A stretch of 64,000 nucleotides of DNA, from the NCBI GenBank assembly GCA_027486835.1, contig JAIXOJ010000198.1, positions 62,001 through 126,000 on the forward strand. Reading direction: 5' to 3'. Position numbers and translations under genes: made by a program. Shown here one piece after another: positions 1 through 8,500 of the stretch. This DNA comes from Chitinophagaceae bacterium (lineage in GTDB: Bacteria; Bacteroidota; Bacteroidia; Chitinophagales; Chitinophagaceae). The notes beneath the pieces are model-generated. The model made no database searches. It saw only the letters and a program-made list of their open reading frames with translations, and was not told where the DNA came from. Each line of letters opens with the position of its first letter. The stretch's first letter is position 1.

Positions 1-1992
1 GGTAATGGTTGGTGCCGATGCTGGCTTCCAGAAATAAAGATTGTCTAAATACACCGTTCCGCTACCAAAAGGAGTGGACACAAATTTAAGCTGACCAATG
101 GTGCTTAAATTAATGTCGGTGTATGCTGACAATGGAATGTCAATACTGTTCCATCCACTGTTGTTAGGAGTGATTCTATAGCTCTGTTCTTTTGATGGGC
201 TGGTATTGATGAGGTACACATCAAACGCAGTACAGTTTGGTGTCCAGAAATCTAGGTGCAAATCAGTCATACTAGATGCATCAGCTACGCCAGATAATTC
301 AAAACCTTGGTAGTTGAAGTTGGTGTATCTTTTTGTATTGTTTCCAGAAATGGTGATATCCGTTGAAATCGTAGATTGCCCCCATGCTGGTGTAAAATTC
401 GTACCAGATTTGTTGGTGTAAGCATCACTATAGATAGACAATACCTGCGTTGAGGTTTGTGTTGGCGTTGGTGCTGCTGTGCTTGGGGGTGGATAAGAAA
501 CCACTAAGCTGGTAGAAATGCTTCCACTATTATAGGTATCATCAGCGGCTTGAAGGGCTGTGATAGTGGTAGTGCCCACGCCCACAATATGTACCACATT
601 TCCAGAAATGGTAGCCACATTAGTATTGCTGCTGGTATAGGTAAACGTACCTGTACTATTGCTAGTAGGAGGGGTAATGGTAAAATCTGCAGCACCCAAT
701 AGTTTACTGCCAATACTAAAGGCAGATAGAGTAGGGGTTGCAGCTGCCTTCCAGAAATAAATATTATCCAGATAAATGGTGCTGGTGCCAAATGGTGTTC
801 CCACAAATTTGAATTGAATAATCGTATTTAAATCTATGGAAGTGTAAGCAGATAATGGAATGTCTATACTAGTCCAGTCGTTGAGGGTAGGAGTTATGGT
901 ATAACTCTGTTCAACACCGCCTGCATTAATCAAAAACAATTGGAAAGAACTACAATTGGGTGTCCATAAATCCACGTGTAGATTACTATATGCCGATACA
1001 TCTAACGGACTGGAAAATTCCACACCTTGGTAATTGAGGTAATCTAATTTCTTGGTTGTATTTCCTACAATGCTTACATCTGAAACGGTAGTAGATTGAC
1101 CCCAGTTTGGAAACCAATTGGTACCGCTTACATTCGTATAAGTGCCACTAAATAGGGAATACACATCTGTGCTATTAGCGGTAGGAGTAGGTGCTGCGGT
1201 GCTTGGTGGTGCATAAGAAACAACAAGGTTGTCAGTAATTTGTCCAGCATCAAAACCACCATCGGGTTCTTGTGATGCAGTGATGGTGCTAGTACCAACA
1301 CCTACTATTGTTACCTCATCACCATCTACTGTAGCTACACTTGGGTTACTGCTGGTGTAAGTGAATGCCCCTGCGCTATTGCTGGTTGGAGGGCTAAGGG
1401 TAAAGGGAGCGTCTCCTAAATATTTATCAGGTACACTGAAATTGGTAAGCGTTGGCACAGAAGCTGCTTTCCAAAAAACAATATTGTCTAAGTACACAAC
1501 GCTACTACCAAACGGTGTTGACACCAATTTTATTTGTGCAATACGGCTCAAAGCAATATTGGTGTAAGAAGTAAGCGGAATGTCGAAACTATTCCAACCC
1601 GAGAATGTAGGGTTAAGCGTTACTTTTTGTTCAATAGTACTAGGGCTGGTGTTAATTAAATACACATCAAACGCAGTACAATTGTCGGTGTAAACATCCA
1701 AGTGTAGGTTGGTGTAAGAAGAAGCATTTACTACCCCAGTAAATTCCACTCCTTGGTAATTCATGCTAGTGTATTGCTTGGTGGTGTTACCATCAACGGT
1801 AATGTCTGACACCTGGGTCGATTGACCCCAATTAGGAAACCAATTAATGCCCGACACATTCGTGTAGGCATCACTAAAAAGCGACAACACATCCCCCGAG
1901 TTGTACGTGGGTGTTGATGCTGCCGACGATGGCTGGGCATAGGTCCTGCACATGGCTAGAACCAGAAAGACAAACAGCAAAAGTTTTCTCAT
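1..1992 (-). CDS. Secreted multi-repeat carbohydrate-binding-like / Ig-like protein (partial, 3' end beyond window)
   Basis: Reading from the ATG at 1992 toward base 1, the frame stays open for 664 codons and runs off the left edge. A signal peptide (MRKLLLFVFLVLAMCRTYAQ) starts the protein. It is then built from three tandem units of about 240-245 residues, the third cut by the edge. Each unit has a beta-sandwich resembling the carbohydrate-binding domain seen in Bacteroidota glucanases (markers FPNWGQST, NYQGVEF, STPFGSS.VYLDNI.FWK). A Big_2-like Ig segment follows (FTYTSSNPSVATVDG, GVGTSTITA). No catalytic motif is visible in the part present. The unit starts lie about 720-735 bp apart near 1890, 1155 and 435. 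I infer a surface glycan-binding or adhesin role; the missing C-terminus probably carries a catalytic or T9SS domain. The start is supported by the signal peptide. Confidence 0.8.
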   Translation of the reverse strand, partial: MRKLLLFVFLVLAMCRTYAQPSSAASTPTYNSGDVLSLFSDAYTNVSGINWFPNWGQSTQVSDITVDGNTTKQYTSMNYQGVEFTGVVNASSYTNLHLDVYTDNCTAFDVYLINTSPSTIEQKVTLNPTFSGWNSFDIPLTSYTNIALSRIAQIKLVSTPFGSSVVYLDNIVFWKAASVPTLTNFSVPDKYLGDAPFTLSPPTSNSAGAFTYTSSNPSVATVDGDEVTIVGVGTSTITASQEPDGGFDAGQITDNLVVSYAPPSTAAPTPTANSTDVYSLFSGTYTNVSGTNWFPNWGQSTTVSDVSIVGNTTKKLDYLNYQGVEFSSPLDVSAYSNLHVDLWTPNCSSFQLFLINAGGVEQSYTITPTLNDWTSIDIPLSAYTSIDLNTIIQFKFVGTPFGTSTIYLDNIYFWKAAATPTLSAFSIGSKLLGAADFTITPPTSNSTGTFTYTSSNTNVATISGNVVHIVGVGTTTITALQAADDTYNSGSISTSLVVSYPPPSTAAPTPTQTSTQVLSIYSDAYTNKSGTNFTPAWGQSTISTDITISGNNTKRYTNFNYQGFELSGVADASSMTDLHLDFWTPNCTAFDVYLINTSPSKEQSYRITPNNSGWNSIDIPLSAYTDINLSTIGQLKFVSTPFGSGTVYLDNLYFWKPASAPTIT

Positions 1993-2367
1993 TTCTTTTC
2001 TTTGTTTTAAAATGAATAAAAAGGGTTGAAATTTTTTGCATTATCAAGTCGATAATGGCAAGCAAGCGATGATCGTTTTGTTCAAAAATGACGGACTTTT
2101 CGAACGGCGGTAAAATTGAAAGCTTCCATTGGTGTGGCGAAATATCCAGCTACTACATCACTACATCAACCCGTTATTTTATTGCTCAACAGCCCTTTTT
2201 GTGGTACAACAATGTTGCAAAGCCAGATAGTGTTCTTGTAAATTAATGTAGCAGTTGCCTTTTCCTACTACAAACCAAGCTCCTTTTTAATACTGTTCCT
2301 ATTCTAATGCAACCCCCAAAATTTATACGATCAGCTGCATATAAGTCTTTCGCTTTTAAGCATCGTT
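1993..2367. other. Intergenic region, no gene seen
   Basis: About 375 bases upstream of the repeat-protein gene. It is AT-rich and presumably holds the promoter and leader of that gene, but I could not pick a convincing TAnnTTTG element. The only open frames are short and have no recognisable content. Confidence 0.5.
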
Positions 2368-2700
2368 TTAACCTTTACAGGGTTTGAAATCCAAAAAAGG
2401 TTTGCGAATGACGCTGCTAACAAATGCAGTTAACTTTTCTGATTCGAGCTTCTTTATGTTTATTTCAGGTTTTTGCTTTGCCAAAAGGAAATATTTGTTT
2501 GCACTTTGTAATTCTTCTTCTGTTTTAATTTTTACAAGAATGTGTAAATGATTGGGCATTAAACAATATGCAAAAGTTGAAACAATTGGACTCATAAAAT
2601 AATCGTATCTCTTTAAAAAGAAATTATAATTATCCTTGGCTACAAAAACATTTTCTTTTCCATTGGCATGGTTGAAAATGTGGTACGTTTTATCTGGATG
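2368..2700 (-). pseudogene. Remnant of a REP-associated tyrosine transposase (RAYT / TnpREP, IS200-like)
   Basis: Read on the minus strand, the frame gives YHIFNHANG, then FFLKRYDYF, then the family hallmark FAYCLMPNHLHILVKI. This is the HxH-containing core of the Y1-transposase-like REP transposases common in Bacteroidota. The frame has no plausible initiator upstream of the YHIFN block; an in-frame TAA lies near 2762 with no ATG in between. At the other end the protein stops after about 75 further residues, in a tail (SSVIRKPFLDF) that no longer looks like the family's catalytic helix and RNR-type C-terminus. Intact members are usually about 180-230 residues. I read it as a truncated, inactive copy. 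REP-like palindromes elsewhere in the window may have been mobilised by a functional relative. Confidence 0.7.
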
Positions 2701-4131
2701 AAGGGGTGTATTATCATTATTATTACTTAGGCTACAGTCGCAATTACCCCATTTTTAACGTATTATTTTCCTTCTCTCCGCTATCATTTTCCTGTTGGGC
2801 ATCTCAGTCCGAGGGAAGTGGAATTTCACGTTCTCTACCATCGTGAATAAATTCTACAACGATTTAATCAAGAGGCAACTGCTTCCCAATTAATTCTTCT
2901 TCCGGGATAGCTGCTATAAAAATGGTTCTAAAATTTATTTTTTGCCTTTCACAATCCAGTAATTTGTGGCTAAAACAACCGTTTTTCCTCAACCCAAACG
3001 GTTTACGCTGGAAACCAGACGTTTTCTGCGGGAAACCTGATGTTTTCTGCGGGAAACCTGACGTTTTTAGCGGGAAACCAAACGTTTTAGCGGGAAACCA
3101 AACGTTTTTCACGGGAAACCAAACGTTTTTTACGGGAAACCTGAGGTTTTTCAGTGGAAACGCTTTGGTTTATCTGAAAAACCTTCTGTTTTTTCAAAAA
3201 TTCCTTTTGGAATGACCAAAATGCTAGAAAGGTTACAACAGATACCACCTGTTTTTAAAGAATTACCTTTTGTTTCTAGCTAGTTGTTTCGTGTTTTCTT
3301 CTCAAAATAGTTGATTTTGTATTTAGTAGGGTGTTTATTCGATTATTTGTATCGACCCACTCTACAAATGAGAGGGAACAGGAATGATAAACTAGGCAGC
3401 TATTAAGAACAACAAGTTAGTTATAATAACTTATAACTAATAAATAAAATGGTATTTGGAAATCCAATTTATCCTTTCAGGCTAATTACACTGCATAATA
3501 TTTTTTGCCCAGCATACGTTTAGGTATTCTACGATTCCATCAAAAGCAAATCGGGAAATTTGTGGACAATTTGACTTAGTCTGGCGCATACACCAAGCAT
3601 TTATTTTTTGAATACTACTCCAAGCAGGGTAAGTCTTTATTTAATGGTTAATATGCGTTTGAGTTTCTGGCTTGGCTCATGCTTAAAGGTTACTCATAGA
3701 TTCCCATAGGAATTTGAACCTAAAACTGTTGGAATAAAATTGAATGCTTTGTTTATTATTTCTTCTCCGTTTGTCATAAACCAAACGCAAGTACTAAGTT
3801 GCAGGTAGCATCAAATTTATTTCATCGTTGATTAAAAAATTAAAACATCTTCTTGTCGGTTAAATTATTCTGCAATCACAGAAAAAGGCAACTCCCTTGA
3901 TCTTTTGTACTTTTCTATACAATAGAATGATGGTTTTAGGTTCTAACTTTTGCATTATTTGTTCAATCAATCGAAGTCTATTATCTGGTTTCCTCAAACT
4001 GTTGCCTTAAATTATTATTCGTGCATTCGTGGCAACCTAATAATAGCACAACCCTCTAGCCATTAAACTATCACACCAAAAAAAAGTATAAGCCTTCCTT
4101 ACTTGATTGCTACACTTTTTTAAGTATTATT
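2701..4131. other. Long intergenic region with one tandem array
   Basis: About 1.4 kb without a supportable gene. The only clear structure is the 21-bp array at 3010-3162. The open frames across that array exist only because its period is a multiple of three. The stretch 3163-4131 is AT-rich and I see no RNA gene or coding signal in it. It should contain the promoter of the lyase gene at 4132. Confidence 0.5.
3010..3162. repeat. Tandem array, 21-bp unit, about 7 copies
   Basis: Units begin GGAAACC and carry an ACGTTTT core. Boundaries fall at 3010, 3031, 3052, 3073 (this unit is 20 bp), 3093, 3114 and 3135, with a partial copy at 3156. Most copies include the palindromic hexamer AACGTT or a one-base variant. 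The copies differ from each other at 2-5 positions, so the array is old rather than a fresh expansion. There are no unique spacers. Confidence 0.9.
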
Positions 4132-5331
4132 ATGAATCGAACGATTGCTAGATTAACTTTTTGCCTATTTCTTAGTATGCCATTTTTAGGCATTTCTCAA
4201 AAGCCAAGCATTTTATTAACTACGCCTAAACGGCTAGAATTAGTAAAAAAACAATACCAACAAGGAGACCCGAAAGCCAATGCGTGGATAAAAGCCTTGC
4301 AGCACGATGCTGACAAAACCTTGGATGACCCATTGGGTTCGGTGATGCTGAAATCGCAAACGCCACCTAGTGGTAGTAAGCATGACTACATGAGCCTTGC
4401 ACCCTATTTCTGGCCTAATCCTAATACCCCAAATGGGCTGCCTTATGTGCGAAAAGACGGGGAGCGCAACCCTGAAATAAAATCTATATCAGATCATCGG
4501 TACATAGACAATATGGCTGATGCAGTAAATAACCTATCCCTTGCTTATTATTTTACGGGTAATGAAGCCTATGCCCAACATGCCGCCACAGTATTGCGTC
4601 ATTGGTTTTTAGATTCTGCCACTTACATGCACCCCAATTTAAACTTTGCGCAAGCGGTGAAAGGGGAAAACGACGGCAGGGGTATTGGCCTTATTGAAAC
4701 TACTTGTTTGATTCAGGTGGTAAATGTTGCTGGTCTGCTTAGCAATAGCCCATCTTGGTCGCCTGCTGACCAACGGGGCTTGGAACAATGGTTTGATCAA
4801 TTCTTACATTGGATGCTCACGAGCAAAAACGGCATGGATGAACACAACGCAAAAAACAATCACGGTATTTGGTATGATGCACAGATAACCGCCTTTTCCT
4901 TATTTCTCCACAAAGAAGCTACCTTAAAACCTTATTTGCAAACTACCCTACAACGTATTGCGGTGCAAATGGAGCCCGATGGTCGTCAACCTTTAGAGTT
5001 GGAAAGAACCACAGCGTTGGGCTATAGCACCATGTGTTTAGAAGCTTGGTTTACCACTGCCACACTTGCTGAGCGAATGGGCATCGACTTTTGGCAGTAC
5101 TCCACCGCGGATGGAAGGAGTTTAAAAAAATGTTTAGACTGGTTGCTCCCTTTTGCGCTAGGCGATAAACCTTGGCCGTATCAACAAATTCATGACTATA
5201 GCCCCAAGAAATTATATACCCTCTTGCTACAAGCATCGCAGCACTACCACAACGAAACTTACTACCAAGCTGCGCAACGAATTAAACCCAAAGTAAAAGA
5301 GGTGATTGCTGAGGTCTATTATGATAAATAG
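4132..5331 (+). CDS. Alginate_lyase-superfamily polysaccharide lyase (PL5/PL38-like)
   Basis: A 399-residue exported protein with a signal peptide ending near residue 22. The markers SGSKHDYMSLAPYFWPNP, RDGERNPE and the helical-toroid segment with NNHGIWY (residues 242-248) match the Alginate_lyase Pfam family, (alpha/alpha) toroid lyases that cut uronic-acid polysaccharides by beta-elimination. The Asn-His pair and the Tyr in NNHGIWY are the expected catalytic region. By gross similarity it resembles the glucuronan/alginate lyases now placed in PL38 more than classical PL5 AlgL, but I cannot separate these without alignment. Length is typical. It sits convergently to the GH16 gene, separated by a REP-like palindrome. 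The substrate (polymannuronate or glucuronan) is inferred from the family only. Confidence 0.85.
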   Translation: MNRTIARLTFCLFLSMPFLGISQKPSILLTTPKRLELVKKQYQQGDPKANAWIKALQHDADKTLDDPLGSVMLKSQTPPSGSKHDYMSLAPYFWPNPNTPNGLPYVRKDGERNPEIKSISDHRYIDNMADAVNNLSLAYYFTGNEAYAQHAATVLRHWFLDSATYMHPNLNFAQAVKGENDGRGIGLIETTCLIQVVNVAGLLSNSPSWSPADQRGLEQWFDQFLHWMLTSKNGMDEHNAKNNHGIWYDAQITAFSLFLHKEATLKPYLQTTLQRIAVQMEPDGRQPLELERTTALGYSTMCLEAWFTTATLAERMGIDFWQYSTADGRSLKKCLDWLLPFALGDKPWPYQQIHDYSPKKLYTLLLQASQHYHNETYYQAAQRIKPKVKEVIAEVYYDK

Positions 5332-5424
5332 GGTGTTATAGATGTTATTGTAGAGACGCAATGAATTGCGTCTCTACAACATGTGTCTCTACAACATGCG
5401 TCTTTACAACATCTATAACACCCT
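5330..5424. repeat. REP-like nested palindrome between convergent genes
   Basis: Outer arms 5330-5346 and 5408-5424 are perfect 17-bp inverted repeats. Inside lies a 13-bp hairpin, 5350-5362 with 5365-5377 (GTAGAGACGCAAT and its complement, loop GA). Degenerate repeats of its right arm (TCTCTACAACATG) fill the remainder. The left arm overlaps the lyase stop codon. It may serve as a transcription terminator between the convergent lyase and GH16 genes, although no clear T-tract follows. The inner motif resembles dispersed palindromes seen in many Bacteroidota genomes. Confidence 0.85.
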
Positions 5425-5513
5425 ATCATACTTTGAAAAAGCGTAACAAATTACACGCTTATATCAAGCTATTTCTAGAAGCAAAAGCCAACGAGCCGCT
5501 ACGAATGTCATCT

Positions 5514-8500
5514 CTACTGGATTTGCAATGCGAGTGCAGCTTCTTGATCTATGCGTAAAAAATATTGGCCTTGGGCAAGGGGGTGTTCCAAATGAATTTG
5601 AAGCAGGGTACCTTGCTGAGGCAAACTGTTTGCAAATACCGTTTTCCCAGATGCATTAATAATCGTTATTTGGTGATTGAGGTTGCGAGATTGTCCAAAA
5701 TACAAGGTTAGCATGTTGCCTTTTAATGGATTAGGGGTCATCTGTATCACTCGATTTGAGTTTTCACGAAGCACTTTTACGGTTTGCAACACCTGCTGAT
5801 GGCCATCTTTATCCACTTGCATTAAGCGATAGAAACAATTACCACTGCGTAGGATAGCCGTATCTAGATAAGCATAAACACCACGTTCTTTATTGGCAGC
5901 AATCGAGGCAAAAGCGGTGAATTGTTTTCCATCGATGCTTTTGAACAGTACAAAATGGTGATTATTGATTTCATCTGCCGTAACCCAATTGAGTTGCACT
6001 TGATTGTTATGGGTAAGCATCGCATTGAAACGAATCAACTTAACGGGTAAAGGAGTGGTACAAATGGCCCCAACGGTATAGCTGTGGGGAGTGGCACTAG
6101 AATTTCGCTCACCACCAGTGGGCACTTGATAGGTGAAATAAACACTAAGCGGCACACTATCAGCTATGGTTTTAGTAAATCGAAAATCATTACCCACTGC
6201 CACCATTTGGTAACCGGGATAACCACCCGTATTGCCCTCTCTCACATAAATCAGCACATAAGCACAACCCTGAATGGGCGTAAGTGGATGAAAGGTAAAC
6301 ACTACTTTACCATTCATTTTTTCTATTCGGTAGCTATAGTCGCCATTGGACAAAGTACCACAAAAGCCCATGGAATGGTCAATCCCTACCACCACTTTTA
6401 CCAAAGAAGAAACCGTGAACAAGCCTACATTATCTGTGGCCTTGGCAGACAATACATAATTGCCTGCGGGTACATTGGTCCAATTATATTCAAATGGTGC
6501 CGCCGTAACCGTACCGATGCTGTTAGCTCCATTAAAAAAGACCACATTACTTACTGTACCATCCGCATCCGCAGCATTGGTGGCAATAGTAATATTGGCA
6601 GGTTCCGTGAAAGTAGCACCTGTGGTTGGTGAAGTGATATAAATTGTTGGGGCTATCCCAGTAAGTCCAGTGCAATTATCCCCCACCATATAACTGTGTG
6701 GGTTAGCACTAGAATTGCGCTCGCCACCCGAAGGCACTTGATAGGTGAAGTAGTAACTAATGGATGCCCCAGTAGCAATGGAAGTAGTGAACAAGAAATC
6801 AGGTCCTGATGCAGCCATGTTGTAACCAGCATATCCACCCGTAGTACCCACTTTTAGATAAAGGATTACATAGGCGCAACCAGTAATGGGGCTCAATGGA
6901 TGAAAAGTAAACGTAACTGATCCTCCGTTGGTAGTTGCCTTGTATTCGTAGTCTTTATTAAAAGCAGTGCCACAATAGCCATTGGTATTTGGAGCAACCA
7001 CTACAATATTTACAGGTATAGAAGTAGTAGAAAGTCCATTACTACTGGTAGCCTGTGCCGTAAGTGCATAATTGCCAGCCGCCACACCACTCCAAGTTGT
7101 TTGGTAAGGGTTGGTACTGTCAACACCCACTAAGGTACCTCCAGCATAAAATGATACGGAAGTGATACTACCCAAAGAGGTTGAAGCAGTAGCCTGCACC
7201 ACAATATTGGCCGGTGCGGTAAAAGAAGCTGCGTCTGCTGGGCTATCAATGGTTACATTAGGTGCACCAGCAACACAAACAGTACCCACCACGTATTGGT
7301 GAGGGTTATTACTTGAATTATTTTCTCCGCCAGTACTTGGCACTTTATAAGAAAAATAAAAACTGAGGGACGTGCCTGCTGAAACGGCAGTTTGAAAGGT
7401 AAAATCTGAACCAGACGCAACCATATTATATCCAGCATAAGCACCGCTAGAGCCAGCTTGTTTCAAATAGATGATGGCACCTGTGCTACCCGTGATAGGA
7501 GAAAGCGGATGAAAGGTGAAATAGACATTGCTTCCATAGCTAAATACTTCGTAGCTGTAATCGCCAGAAGCGGCTACCCCAGTGCAAGCCACTGGTGCAA
7601 CAGAAATATTTATAACCGATGAGGTGGTGGTGTTTCCATCATTATCGGTAGCTACTGCTGTGATGGCGTAATTACCTAGTGCCAGATTAGTTAAAGGCAT
7701 ACTAAAAGGACTAGTGGTTGCTGTTCCCAAGAGTGTGGTGCCGTTGTAATATGCCACACTCACAACTGAACCATTGGCATCGGCAGCATTCACCAAAATG
7801 GTGAAATTGGCGGGAGGCACAAAGCTGCTGTTGTTGGAGGGATAGGTAATGGACACAGTAGGCGCCACTGGCTGTAGCAAATGAACCAACACGGCAGTTG
7901 AAGTAGTTGTCTTTCCTCCATTATCGGTTGCAATGGCGCTCAAATGATGATTGCCTACTGCATTGCTCGCCCAATTAACTTGGTACGGTGCAGTTGTTAC
8001 TTCTCCAATCAAGAGACTATCTGCAAAAAATGCTACTTTATAAATGGAACCATCAGCATCAGAGGCTTGTGCGCTTACAACTATATTGGCTGGTGTAAAA
8101 GCAGTAGTATCATTGGCTGGTGTGGTAATTTGAATGTTGGGAGCTAGGTTACTGGCAGGAGCCACAAAAATAATTACCGGCAAAGAGCTAGATGTAGCCC
8201 CTTGGTTATCGGTAGCCACAGCCAATAAGGTATCTATTCCTACAGTAGGATTTGTCCATTGGTAACTGTAAGGGCTACTTGTGTCTATTCCCAAAAGTGT
8301 ACCCCCGCTATAAAATGCCACTTGTTGCACCGTTCCATTCGTATCGGTAGCATTGGCAGCTATGTTAATGGTAGAAGCAGTAGGAAAAATTGCTTGAGGG
8401 CTTGGGGTGGTAATTGCTACCATTGGTGGTGGATTGGGCGAAATACCTCCTTTGAAATAAATGTCATCAAAATAAAAATCGGCAGCGGCAGTTGCTGGAT

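Noticed and set aside
2864-3215. Repeat-protein genes across the 21-bp array on both strands
   Set aside because: Open in several frames only because the period is a multiple of three; no signal, start context or recognisable domain. The frames over the other arrays were rejected for the same reason.
3700-3745. tRNA-like T-arm on the minus strand (GGTTCAAATTCC)
   Set aside because: No acceptor, D or anticodon arm can be built around it; the resemblance is limited to about 12 bases.
6084-6632. 182-residue frame on the plus strand inside the GH16 gene
   Set aside because: It is antisense to well-supported Ig/CBM domains and has no coherent protein character.
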